64,000 bases of DNA from contig CBDCTQ010000033.1 of NCBI GenBank assembly GCA_965222105.1, positions 107,066-171,065 on the forward strand, given 5' to 3'. The translations under genes were made by a program, and so were the position numbers. This DNA comes from CALGLS01 sp965222105. Its GTDB lineage: Bacteria > Bacteroidota > Bacteroidia > Chitinophagales > Saprospiraceae. Below the pieces are notes generated by a model. It had not been told where the DNA came from. It ran no database searches and was given only the letters and a program-made list of their open reading frames with translations. Of this stretch, positions 1 to 7,642 are shown piece after piece. Position 1 is the stretch's first letter, and the number at the start of each line of letters is the position of its first letter.

Positions 1-786
1 CCAAATGAAATCCCGAACCCCGTCCATCATATCGATTATCGTCATAGACAAGCGATTGTTCATTTTCATGTACTGCTGAACCATGTACATTTCGTGCTCG
101 TTCAGGTTTAAATTGCCTGCGTAATTGAACTGTTCTTTTCCATCGTCATTTTCGAGTGTAAAATCATTTTGATTAAAAGAGATGATCCGAGCAGCGTAAA
201 TAACTTCCTCGTCGGCACTGATCGCGGTGATACGGAGTTCATTTTCCTCCAGCACGTAGTGTCCCCAGTTGAAATAGTCTGCATCGTTGTTGTTGAGAAT
301 GATGATTATCCCCAAACTTGGAATGGCCTTAATGGTACTTTCTTTTGATTTCCAGGTGCCGCCCAACTTTCTGAAATTTTCCCATGAGCGGATTGTTTTT
401 TTCATGGTTTCGTTTAAGATCGCTTCGCTTTGATAGTCATAACTATAAGTTTCGTTGCTATCGGGTCGGCTGAGTAACAATTGTTGCTTTTCCAGGATGT
501 TGACTTGAAAGGTTAAATAGCGATCTCCTTTCATATCGTATAATTTTAATTCGCCATTTTTAACTTCGTAAATACCTAACGAAAACTCCGGTTGAACCAG
601 ATCACTGTATTCTTCCGGATATACTTTTTCGGAATAATAATAACCGTCTTCTGTCAACCACAAGCCATCGTAGGTATAGTGTTCTCCTTCTTCCGGTAAG
701 TGCGCCCAAAAGCCGGCAACGTCATTTTGACAAAAGGAAAAGGCAGCATTCAAAAGAAGGCTTAACAACAGGATTGGTTTTTTCAT
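1..786 (-). CDS. Hypothetical secreted protein, C-terminus beyond window
   Basis: The minus-strand frame is open from an ATG at 786 to the window edge (262 codons, no stop), so the protein is C-terminally truncated by the window. The N-terminus is a Sec signal peptide: two lysines, a leucine-rich core (PILLLSLLLNAAFSF) and a cleavage-like CQ. The mature part is rich in aromatic and acidic residues, with alternating strand-like segments such as GLWLTEDGYYYSEKVY and LGGTWKSKESTIKAIPSLG, reminiscent of lipocalin-like beta-barrel proteins of Bacteroidota. I do not recognise a named family. The 356 bp upstream hold no gene, so it probably has its own promoter. Confidence 0.7.
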   Translation of the reverse strand, partial: MKKPILLLSLLLNAAFSFCQNDVAGFWAHLPEEGEHYTYDGLWLTEDGYYYSEKVYPEEYSDLVQPEFSLGIYEVKNGELKLYDMKGDRYLTFQVNILEKQQLLLSRPDSNETYSYDYQSEAILNETMKKTIRSWENFRKLGGTWKSKESTIKAIPSLGIIIILNNNDADYFNWGHYVLEENELRITAISADEEVIYAARIISFNQNDFTLENDDGKEQFNYAGNLNLNEHEMYMVQQYMKMNNRLSMTIIDMMDGVRDFIW

Positions 787-1142
787 GATATTTTTTTGAT
801 TTTAGTTGTAACTCAATAACGTTGAAAGAGCATTCATCCATCTAAATTGGATTATGCTAATTTACATATAATTTCCATCAATTCGCCCAAAAAACTAGCA
901 TTAGTCCATTTATCATCCAAAGCTGATTTGAAAATGATATACATGAGAAACATTAGAAAATTGCATATTTTAAGACTCTGATTGTCAGTTATTTGAAAAA
1001 CTATCGCCCCTATGATGGATTACTCATCATCCCCGAAAAACCAAAAATCAAATGGTGCAATAATTGACTTTGTCGAATCTTCGATTTCGGGCTACCTGCC
1101 CTGCAAGGCGGGAGTCGCACTAGTGAAAGCTTATTATTTTTC
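787..1142. other. Gene-free stretch, AT-rich
   Basis: I find no convincing ORF on either strand. A short GC-rich patch near 1093-1115 with CTGCC/GGCGG arms resembles the small palindromic repeats elsewhere in the window. Otherwise nothing is recognisable. Confidence 0.5.
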
Positions 1143-1691
1143 CTATTGATTTTTAGCGACCCTTTTTATCCACAGGTAGTCGCTAATACTTGGGTCAATT
1201 GAAATTTCTTGGCCCGTTTTTTTATTTTTCAGTACATTGAAATCGTGGTCACTAAAAAATGGACTGTCGAAAAAAGGATGAATGTTGATTCCCAGGAAGT
1301 GCAATTGTCCAATGAGGTGTCTGGACTCCAGTACCTTTTGTAGGTTATTTTTTCGTATAAGATAATTCGCAATGGCGTTAAACATGGACGAATAACCGAT
1401 GCAGTTGGCCCGATTTAGATGTATCAATTCGTTTGGGTCGTTTGAAACCAGATTTGTCGCAAAGCTTAGTTCCTCATTGGTTATTTCATCAGCAATTTCC
1501 GCGATTTCTTTTAGGTCAATTTTTCTATTAGATGACTTGGATTCAATTCTTTCGATCAAATCGCCATTTATTATTTCGATTTCCGCTCTTGTTCCAATTT
1601 CATTGTATTTTATTAGCAACCGGTAAAAGAAGCCTCTAAATAAAAGCAACGCAAGGATGGAGATTCCGATTATTTTGAGCGGTTTTTTCAC
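1143..1691 (-). CDS. Transglutaminase-like (cysteine protease fold) membrane-anchored protein
   Basis: A 182-residue protein with one N-terminal membrane segment or uncleaved signal (IIGISILALLLFRGFFY). The order of motifs fits the transglutaminase-like superfamily: a candidate catalytic Cys in NCIGYSSMFNAIANYL (about residue 96), then His in FFSDHDFNVLKNKKTG (about 149), then Asp in ISIDPSISDYLW (about 168). The spacing Cys-52-His-19-Asp is normal for the core, and the HDFN-V...I-DP pattern is typical. Substrate unknown; such domains act as peptidases or amidases or are degenerate. The gene lies 10 bp downstream of the 1702-2139 gene on the same strand, so the two are probably co-transcribed. 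The family call rests on motifs only. Confidence 0.6.
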   Translation of the reverse strand: MKKPLKIIGISILALLLFRGFFYRLLIKYNEIGTRAEIEIINGDLIERIESKSSNRKIDLKEIAEIADEITNEELSFATNLVSNDPNELIHLNRANCIGYSSMFNAIANYLIRKNNLQKVLESRHLIGQLHFLGINIHPFFDSPFFSDHDFNVLKNKKTGQEISIDPSISDYLWIKRVAKNQ

Positions 1692-1701
1692 TTTTTATTG
1701 G

Positions 1702-2139
1702 CTATTGATAGTTTATGCTTTGGAGTGCCTTCGTTTTCTTTTTGTTTAAATTCAATGCTATTATTAATTGGTTTATTTCGTCTTCTGACTTGAAAGGGCT
1801 CGCTGCAACATAACCACAAAGGCACAGAGGCACAAAGATACACAGAGAAAACCTGTGTGTAGAAGTCGTTCGTCGCGGTTTGCAACCGCGATGCTCCGCT
1901 AATATGTCATGCACTCGATTTATTTCGTCTTCTGATTTGAAAGGACTTTTCATGCTAAAATTTTCTCCGTTTTTCATCCGATACATTCTTCCCAGGAACA
2001 TTGAAATAGCGCCATCATCAATATCGCCCGTTAAATACGCTTTATACAAATATTCGAAGTTTCTCTCCCTTTCCTCATAGGTGCTTGCGTGATGAATTAG
2101 TAAAAAATCAAAAAAATTTAAAGTAATTTCTCTACCCAC
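1702..2139 (-). CDS. Small hypothetical protein carrying an in-frame repeat insertion
   Basis: A 145-residue ORF. Residues 1-75 (MGREITLNFF..., with YLYKAYLTGDIDDGAISMFLGRMY) look like a genuine soluble helical protein of unknown family. The peptide SPFKSEDEIN then occurs twice (about residues 65 and 114). Between the copies lies a stretch encoded by a non-coding-type repeat (HRFSLCIFVPLCLCGYVA), the usual translation of a CACAAAGGCACAGAGGCAC element. Insertion plus one duplicate is 147 bp, exactly 49 codons, so the frame is kept. Without it the protein would be about 96 residues. Whether the inserted version folds is unknown. The following transglutaminase-like gene starts 10 bp after the stop. 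Confidence 0.5.
   Translation of the reverse strand: MGREITLNFFDFLLIHHASTYEERERNFEYLYKAYLTGDIDDGAISMFLGRMYRMKNGENFSMKSPFKSEDEINRVHDILAEHRGCKPRRTTSTHRFSLCIFVPLCLCGYVAASPFKSEDEINQLIIALNLNKKKTKALQSINYQ
1772..1947. repeat. 118-bp repeat element flanked by 29-bp direct repeats
   Basis: The direct repeats at 1772-1800 and 1919-1947 match at 27 of 29 bases. The 118 bp between them start with an ACCACAAAGGCAC-type purine-rich stretch, contain a perfect small hairpin CGCGGT-TTGCA-ACCGCG (1874-1890) and end with GCTCCGCTAATATGTCATGCACTC. A close relative of that end, GCTCCGCTAAAATGTCACGCACTC, occurs near 44110-44134 next to another CACAAAG stretch, so this is a dispersed family and not local noise. 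Confidence 0.65.
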
Positions 2140-2214
2140 CCGTCTTCCATGATGAAAGCGGCATTAACCGCCCAACTCGAACCCAATTTTTTCATCATTA
2201 AACCATCTTTCATC

Positions 2215-2496
2215 ATGCGACCCTTTAGAAAAATCTTCCTCTTCTCCGTAGGTCTGGTACTCTTTTTCTTTTTGATCCGAGTGTTTGTAGCAGCCTTGTT
2301 CATTGCCGCCTTGATCAGCATACCGTATCTTTTTTTCCGGGGCCTCAAAAGCGTCTTCCGGAGGGAATACGACTACGACTATCGTAACCCCTATCGCCAA
2401 TTGCCACCCTGGCAGGAAGAAGACGAACCACTTTTTTACGGAAGTAAAAGGCAATACACCCGCGTACCCGACTATCGGTATGTCGATGTGCAATAA
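2215..2496 (+). CDS. Small membrane protein
   Basis: A 93-residue protein starting at the third in-frame Met (MRPFRKIFLFSVG); the longer reading from 2149 adds an unlikely tail. It has one long hydrophobic stretch (about residues 8-40, IFLFSVGLVLFFFLIRVFVA...LISIPYLFF), probably a hairpin of two membrane helices. A short basic and tyrosine-rich cytoplasmic tail follows (EYDYDYRNPYRQLPPWQEED). No named family. It lies 67 bp upstream of the Hsp20 gene on the same strand and may be co-transcribed; similar small membrane proteins occur next to stress genes, but a link is inference. Confidence 0.55.
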   Translation: MRPFRKIFLFSVGLVLFFFLIRVFVAALFIAALISIPYLFFRGLKSVFRREYDYDYRNPYRQLPPWQEEDEPLFYGSKRQYTRVPDYRYVDVQ

Positions 2497-2563
2497 TTCA
2501 ACTCAAACTGCGGGAAGGTATAACACCTCCTGCTATTTTCAAACCACTAAAATAATTAACACC

Positions 2564-3013
2564 ATGTGTAATCGATTTGCAAATTATCAAAATTGGGGCG
2601 GTGCCCACCGCGGACACTGCGGCCCCGGCAAACATCACCGACGACGACGAGCCCACCGTATGCGACGCTTCGGAGCCGGCTGGCTCTACCCACCCGCCAA
2701 CGTCCAGGAATTTGACGACCGCTACGAACTACAGGTCTTCGCCCCCGGACTGACGAAGGAAGACTTCAGCATCGGCGTGGCCGACGGAGTACTCATCATC
2801 AAAGCCGATCCGAAAAGCGGCGAGGACTCCACCAATGCCGACAACTGGCGCCGCAAGGAGTTCGCTCCAGAAGGCTTCAAACGACGCTTCGAACTAAACG
2901 ACGGCATCAACACCGAAGCCATCTCCGCCAAATACACCGACGGCGTACTGCTGGTCACCTTGCCCAAACTCGATGACCACCACACCCAACGGCATGAAGT
3001 CACCGTGGAGTAG
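2564..3013 (+). CDS. Hsp20/alpha-crystallin family small heat-shock protein
   Basis: ATP-independent holdase that keeps unfolding proteins soluble. The 149-residue reading starts at MCNRFANYQNWG; an upstream Met at 2480 would add 28 unlikely residues and overlap the preceding gene. The N-terminal arm is unusually rich in Gly, His and Arg (about residues 12-35, KHHRRRRAHRMRRFG). The alpha-crystallin domain runs from about 46 to 145: PPANVQEFDDRYELQVFAPG, GVLIIKADPK, FKRRFELNDGINTEAISAKY and the diagnostic DGVLLVTLPK near the C-terminus. There is no I-x-I motif after the domain, only a short HEVTVE end, so oligomerisation may differ from classical members. A terminator hairpin follows within 50 bp. 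Confidence 0.9.
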   Translation: MCNRFANYQNWGGAHRGHCGPGKHHRRRRAHRMRRFGAGWLYPPANVQEFDDRYELQVFAPGLTKEDFSIGVADGVLIIKADPKSGEDSTNADNWRRKEFAPEGFKRRFELNDGINTEAISAKYTDGVLLVTLPKLDDHHTQRHEVTVE

Positions 3014-3056
3014 GGCGATCGGCTTCACTCAATGATTTTTCACAGATTTGATGGAC

Positions 3057-3096
3057 AAAAAGGCAGCTCCGACCTCCGGAGTTGCCTTTTATTTTT
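3057..3096 (+). terminator. Rho-independent terminator after hsp20
   Basis: The arms AAAAGGCAGCTCCG and CGGAGTTGCCTTTT pair with one mismatch around a short loop and run into TTTTATTTTT, 44 bp after the hsp20 stop. Confidence 0.8.
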
Positions 3097-3104
3097 GGTG
3101 CCTG

Positions 3105-3122
3105 TCCCGAAAACATTCGGGA
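3105..3122. repeat. REP-like palindrome TCCCGAA-N4-TTCGGGA
   Basis: A perfect 7-bp palindrome, the same core as those at 25685-25820. It is a dispersed intergenic palindrome family in this genome. Confidence 0.55.
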
Positions 3123-3272
3123 GGTCCCATCCTCTTTGTAAAACTCAAAAAATAAATAGTCTTTTTGGTGTCTTTGAAAAATCACAAATCGCTCATTATC
3201 AATCGCTTATTTGTAATTTTTATCAAAGACAACGACAATTTATTTTTCGAGCGAGCCTTTGATAAAAGTATG

Positions 3273-3317
3273 TCCAAAAAAGAAGCGATACAACCGCTCA
3301 ACACAGCCGTATCGCTT
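3273..3317 (-). terminator. Minus-strand terminator-like hairpin
   Basis: Inverted 9-bp arms AAGCGATAC (3283-3291) and GTATCGCTT (3309-3317). Read on the minus strand the hairpin runs directly into TCTTTTTTGG. It sits 55 bp downstream of the stop of the small minus-strand ORF at 3373-3495, supporting transcription in that direction. Confidence 0.5.
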
Positions 3318-3372
3318 ACTAACCATCTATTATGTTTTCAGGACTGTTGGGCTTTGCAGTTCATGACAATGT

Positions 3373-3495
3373 TCAAAAACGATGTCGGTGCATAAACGTT
3401 CCCTTTTTGTCGATACACAAGTGGATAGGGAAATAATCGCCTAACTTTTCTTCCATTCCTATCCAATCATCTACTGCGACGGACAGATCGCCCAT
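3373..3495 (-). CDS. Possible small protein or gene remnant (40 residues)
   Basis: The minus-strand frame reads MGDLSVAVDDWIGMEEKLGD then YFPIHLCIDKKGTFMHRHRF and stops. The frame also stays open upstream of the Met (LSFYFPGRAVIA) to a stop near 3540. The composition looks protein-like, not like random AT-rich DNA, and a terminator-like hairpin lies just beyond its stop. It could be a genuine small protein or the C-terminal remnant of a larger lost gene. No family recognised. The rest of 3014-3812 holds only the terminators, one palindrome and AT-rich sequence. Confidence 0.3.
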   Translation of the reverse strand: MGDLSVAVDDWIGMEEKLGDYFPIHLCIDKKGTFMHRHRF

Positions 3496-3812
3496 TGCTA
3501 TTACCGCACGACCGGGAAAATAAAAGGAGAGATTACCTCATAGTAGTTTGCAAAACCCAATTAACGGCACCGAAGGTAATCTTTTTTTTCAAAATTCCAA
3601 AGTTGAAGTTCAATTATACTTTTACACATTGAAAACGAGCCTGTTATCCCAACGCGAATTTGCACAAATTCCACAAAATTAATGTTGCGGAAGCCATTCA
3701 GTAATCTGTGAAATTCCGGTCAAAAACGATTGAAATCCCTACAAATAGCCCTGAAAATTTCAACTCATCCCGCCATTTCCCTATTTTGTGCCCAGCATCA
3801 TTACACCCATAC

Positions 3813-5186
3813 ATGAAACATATTCACAGAAGAAATTTCCTAAAGCAGGCCGCTCTGGTGAGCCTTGGGTTTACCGGTCTATGGCGGTGCAGCCTTGTCG
3901 ATTCCTCCAACACAACCCGTTCCACCGCCGGCCAATTCGGCCCCCTCGTACCCGACCCTGCCGGACTTCTCGATTTGCCGAAAGGCTTTACCTATCGCAT
4001 CATCTCCAGAGCCGGCGACAGGATGAGCGACGGACTGGTCGTGCCCGGCCGTCCCGACGGCATGGCTGCTTTCACCGCTCCCGGTGGCAAAGTCCTCCTC
4101 ATCCGCAACCACGAAAACAATCCCAGCAAGGGAAAACACAGCCCTTTCGGGAAAATGAATCAACTGCTTACGCCTAATTACCAACAATACTTTTACGATT
4201 TTGGCATCGGCGAGAAAAAATGCGTCGGCGGCACTACCACCCTTTTGTACAACGAACAAACCGGAGAGGTAGAACGGCAATTCCTCAGCCTCGTTGGTAC
4301 CGTGCGCAATTGTGCTGGCGGCCCCACCCCCTGGGGTACCTGGGTGTCGTGTGAGGAAAGCGTGGCTACGGCCGACGATACCCTCCAAAAAGACCACGGC
4401 TTCAACTTCGAAGTGCCCGCTTCCGCGGAAATACAACTGCACCCGCCCACCCCTATCAAAGACATGGGGCGGTTCAACCACGAAGCCATCTGTGTAGACC
4501 CCCGCACCGGCATCGTCTACCAAACCGAAGACCGCGCCAACGGACTCATCTACCGCTACCTGCCCAACGTCAAAAATCAATTGCTCAAAGGCGGCACCCT
4601 GCAGATACTCGCCATCAAAGAGGCCAAAAGCTTTGATACCCGCAACTGGAAACGCACGAATATGATCAAAAATCAATTATACGACGTAGAATGGCTCGAT
4701 ATCGACGGCATCCTCTCCCCCGACGACAACCTTCGCAAAAGAGGATACAATAAAGGAGCCGCCCGCTTTGCCAGAGGTGAGGGCATGTGGTTTGGAAATA
4801 AAGAACTCTTCTTCGCCTGCACCAACGGCGGCGCCGCCAAACTTGGGCAGGTATTCAAATACATCCCCAGCCCCTACGAAGGTACCAGCCAGGAAAATAC
4901 CGCTCCCGGAAAACTAATGTTATTTGCCGAATCAGGCGACGAAGGAACCTTCAACCACTGCGACAACCTCACCATTGCTCCCTGGGGTGACGTCATCCTC
5001 TGCGAAGACAATGGAGACAAAAACTTCATCCGCGGCATCAACCCGCAGGGCCAGATATACAACTTTGGCTGTAACCTCGCCTCCGAATCCGAATTCGCGG
5101 GCCTATGCTTCTCTCCTTCCGGAAAAACCCTATTTGTCAACATCCAGGAACACGGAGAAACCATCGCCATCACTTCGAATACTTGA
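3813..5186 (+). CDS. Tat-exported DUF839 / PhoX-like phosphatase-family protein
   Basis: I start this at MKHIHRRNFLKQAALVSLGF, since the twin-arginine motif HRRNFLKQ then lies in the right place; the longer ORF from 3708 adds 35 residues that would bury it. The 457-residue protein is about two-thirds the length of classical PhoX (roughly 600-700). Family features: GLVVPGRPDGMAAF followed by LLIRNHE, GGTTTL, NCAGGPTPWGTWVSCEE, GRFNHEAICVDP, VYQTEDRANGLIYRYLP, and DNLTIAPWGDVILCED near the C-terminus. PhoX folds as a beta-propeller with Ca/Fe cofactors that hydrolyses phosphoesters in the periplasm; activity of the shorter DUF839 members is less clear. Single-gene unit between two intergenic gaps. 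Confidence 0.85.
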   Translation: MKHIHRRNFLKQAALVSLGFTGLWRCSLVDSSNTTRSTAGQFGPLVPDPAGLLDLPKGFTYRIISRAGDRMSDGLVVPGRPDGMAAFTAPGGKVLLIRNHENNPSKGKHSPFGKMNQLLTPNYQQYFYDFGIGEKKCVGGTTTLLYNEQTGEVERQFLSLVGTVRNCAGGPTPWGTWVSCEESVATADDTLQKDHGFNFEVPASAEIQLHPPTPIKDMGRFNHEAICVDPRTGIVYQTEDRANGLIYRYLPNVKNQLLKGGTLQILAIKEAKSFDTRNWKRTNMIKNQLYDVEWLDIDGILSPDDNLRKRGYNKGAARFARGEGMWFGNKELFFACTNGGAAKLGQVFKYIPSPYEGTSQENTAPGKLMLFAESGDEGTFNHCDNLTIAPWGDVILCEDNGDKNFIRGINPQGQIYNFGCNLASESEFAGLCFSPSGKTLFVNIQEHGETIAITSNT

Positions 5187-5440
5187 ATGTCGCCATCCAT
5201 TCAGACTATATCCTTCCGGGCTGTACTTGGCGGTCGTAGATGGCTGAAAGCCATAACGTTGCGTTTCTTTGCGTTCGTTGCGGTTGAATAGTTGTCCGCG
5301 CCGCCACGCAGGCGATAGTCCTTGCTGGCCGCTAGGCGGGCTGCATGGGCAAGTCAACAAATTAATAATTCTCCCCCCTCCCCAGGCACGCTTTTTGATG
5401 TATATATTTTTGTTTTGTCAAATATGTTAAAACAAACATC
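5187..5440. other. Intergenic region with dispersed-repeat fragments
   Basis: It contains GTTGCGTTTCTTTGCGTTCGT (5259-5279) and a GGCCGCTAGGCGGGC patch (5328-5342). Related strings occur near 43930 and 44155. A TATTTTTG motif at 5405-5412 could be a -7 element for the next gene, but the spacing to an upstream TTG is wrong. Confidence 0.35.
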
Positions 5441-6961
5441 ATGAAGCACTTTGAATCCTCTATACTGATCCTGTTATTGATCCTGCCACTATTTACCTCC
5501 AAAATAGCATTTTTATTTAGCGACGGCTTGGACCTGGCCCCCGCTGTAGTCGACTGCGATGTCGATGGCGGCACCATCACCGGTACAGGCCCCTACACCT
5601 TTTGTGTAAACGACGGGCAACCCGATTACATTCTCAACCTCCTCCTTACGGGAAATGTTGGTCCGGTTTCACAATGGGTTATCACCAATGAAGTGGGTAC
5701 CATTCTGGTTTTGCCCGAAAATGTGGCGTTGGTCGATTTCGATGGAGCACTACCGGGCAACTGTCTGATCTACCACATTTCCTACGAACCGGGATTGAAT
5801 GGATTGAGCCAAACCTTAAGTCTCAACGACCTCCAGGGCTGCTACCACCTGTCGAATGCCATTGAGGTGATCCGTGAAGATGGGACTGACCCCGATTGCG
5901 GTATTGCTCCTTCCCAGCCAGCTTATGCGGTGGTTGGACGGGAAGAGGTTGTTCTCGAAAATGCGGTCGTATACAGCGGTGGGGTAGGAGTAGTAGAGGA
6001 GGATGGACAACTGGAACTCACCGATGGATCTATAGTGACTGAAAGCAGCACCTTTATCAATGCCCCCGATGTGGTCATCGACAAAAATGCTCAGGCCAAT
6101 AACGTTTTCGCCCAACAAGCCCTTCCAGATATGCCTGTTTTTTTGTATAACAATACAAATGCAGGAAACGACCTGGAGATAGATATCGACGACGGAGAAG
6201 AAATCGTCCTTACAGAACCCATCTACGAAGACCTCAAAATCGGTGACGATGCCATCGTCGTATTCTCCGGTCAGGAATACGTTTTCATTGAAGATATACA
6301 AACCGGCGACAACACCATCCTGCTTTTCGATCAGTGTACCAACCTGATGCTCAGCGGCAGAATGCGCCTGGGCAAATACAATGACTTCAACCCCGGTGAG
6401 GAAAGAGTTATGGTGTTTGCTGAAAAAGACATCGACGTCAAAAAGGGCAGCAGCCTTTATGGTTTCTTCTTTACTCAACGTCAGCTTCGCCTCCGGGAGT
6501 CCGATGAAGCCCAACCAGGCCGGGCCACCGGCTTGCTTTCGGGCAAAGAGGTTAAGGTGGAGGGAAATACAGAACTATGGGCTGAACAGGTAGCATCCTG
6601 CGATGACGAAATCGACATCTCCATTTCCGGCCCCGGCCTTCAGGGATTGTACCAATCCAACGATCAGCCACCGCCCTTCTACGAAACCGAGCTCGATCAT
6701 TCGACAAAGGCCTATATCAGCGGCCTCTATCCTAACCCGGCCAGCGAATCCACCACCCTCCAACTGGAGTTGAAAACCAATCAAACCCTCCGTGTAGAAA
6801 TTTTCAACACCGCAAGCCTGTTGGTTCACGACCAAAAATACCACTATACGCCCAATGAACCCATTGAACTATCTCTGGTTGGTTTGCATAAGGGTATATA
6901 TGTGGTATACATCACCTCTGATGAGCTCGGTATCGCCGCTACCAAATTGGTGATCCGTTGA
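5441..6961 (+). CDS. T9SS-secreted protein with type A sorting domain
   Basis: A 506-residue secreted protein. It has an N-terminal signal peptide (SSILILLLILPLFTSKIAF), two N-terminal strand-rich parts with paired cysteines, and a central region (about 160-390) of short repetitive strands such as DVVIDKNAQANNV, EIVLTEPIYEDLKIGDDAIV and KEVKVEGNTELWAEQV, typical of right-handed beta-helix or bactofilin-like polymer-forming folds. The last 80 residues are a T9SS type A C-terminal domain: ISGLYPNPASESTTLQLEL, VEIFNTASLLV, LHKGIYVVYI, TKLVIR. The protein should cross the outer membrane by T9SS and be attached to or released from the surface. Function of the central part unknown. Confidence 0.75.
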   Translation: MKHFESSILILLLILPLFTSKIAFLFSDGLDLAPAVVDCDVDGGTITGTGPYTFCVNDGQPDYILNLLLTGNVGPVSQWVITNEVGTILVLPENVALVDFDGALPGNCLIYHISYEPGLNGLSQTLSLNDLQGCYHLSNAIEVIREDGTDPDCGIAPSQPAYAVVGREEVVLENAVVYSGGVGVVEEDGQLELTDGSIVTESSTFINAPDVVIDKNAQANNVFAQQALPDMPVFLYNNTNAGNDLEIDIDDGEEIVLTEPIYEDLKIGDDAIVVFSGQEYVFIEDIQTGDNTILLFDQCTNLMLSGRMRLGKYNDFNPGEERVMVFAEKDIDVKKGSSLYGFFFTQRQLRLRESDEAQPGRATGLLSGKEVKVEGNTELWAEQVASCDDEIDISISGPGLQGLYQSNDQPPPFYETELDHSTKAYISGLYPNPASESTTLQLELKTNQTLRVEIFNTASLLVHDQKYHYTPNEPIELSLVGLHKGIYVVYITSDELGIAATKLVIR

Positions 6962-6968
6962 TTTTAGT

Positions 6969-7294
6969 TGTTAACGATCAATGACGTGCTTTATTAAAAT
7001 CATAGCTATAAATGGCATTCGGCGGTTAACGCGAATCTGTTTCCATCTACTGATCATTAAAGCACTATGCTGGCTACCAGATATTCTGGTACGCCGACCT
7101 TGGTTGCGGCCTCTGGCCGCCGAATCATATTCCGCCGGGCAAAGCCCGTCACCTTGGCCCGTGTATCAGTGAAGGGTGAAGGAGTTTGCCCTACACCCCA
7201 CGACTGTTAACGATCAATGGCGTGCTTTATTAAAATCATAGCTCAAAATGGTATTCGGCGGTTAATGTGAATCTGTTTCCACCTGGCAATCATT
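6969..7294. repeat. Pair of 90-bp direct repeats around a 146-bp spacer
   Basis: Copies at 6969-7058 and 7205-7294 share TGTTAACGATCAATG-CGTG, TTATTAAAATCATAGCT and ATTCGGCGGTTAA and differ at roughly ten positions. The spacer carries small palindromes (ACCAGA-TAT-TCTGGT at 7076-7090 and GGCGG/CCGCC patches). The remaining intergenic sequence to 7642 is AT-rich without a convincing ORF and should hold the promoter of the CotH gene. Confidence 0.7.
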
Positions 7295-7642
7295 CTTCCA
7301 CTGCTGCCTCGATCGTTATCAGGAAAATTAATCCGCAGTCTTCCTTTATTTTTAGGTATTTTAGCCTGCAAGTAGCAATTTTAGGCAGGTATAGAAGTAT
7401 TTTTTATAAAATTTACCTAAATTGCATTTCCTTTCACGAGGCAATCACACAAACCTATCTCTGTCCCCCCTCTTTAGAAGTTACTTAAACTTAGCCTGAA
7501 CCCCAGTTTATCCCATCTACCACCTATACTATATACTACTACCTAAGCTTCATCCTTTTCAGGACGGTTGCCATCCCCTCCAGCAACACGGAGCAATGCT
7601 ATTTTATTGAATTTTACGTAAGTATAATATAAAAACATTAAT

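Noticed and set aside
3057..3096. Riboswitch-like element downstream of hsp20
   Set aside because: The structure is a simple hairpin with U-run after a stop codon, fully explained as a terminator.
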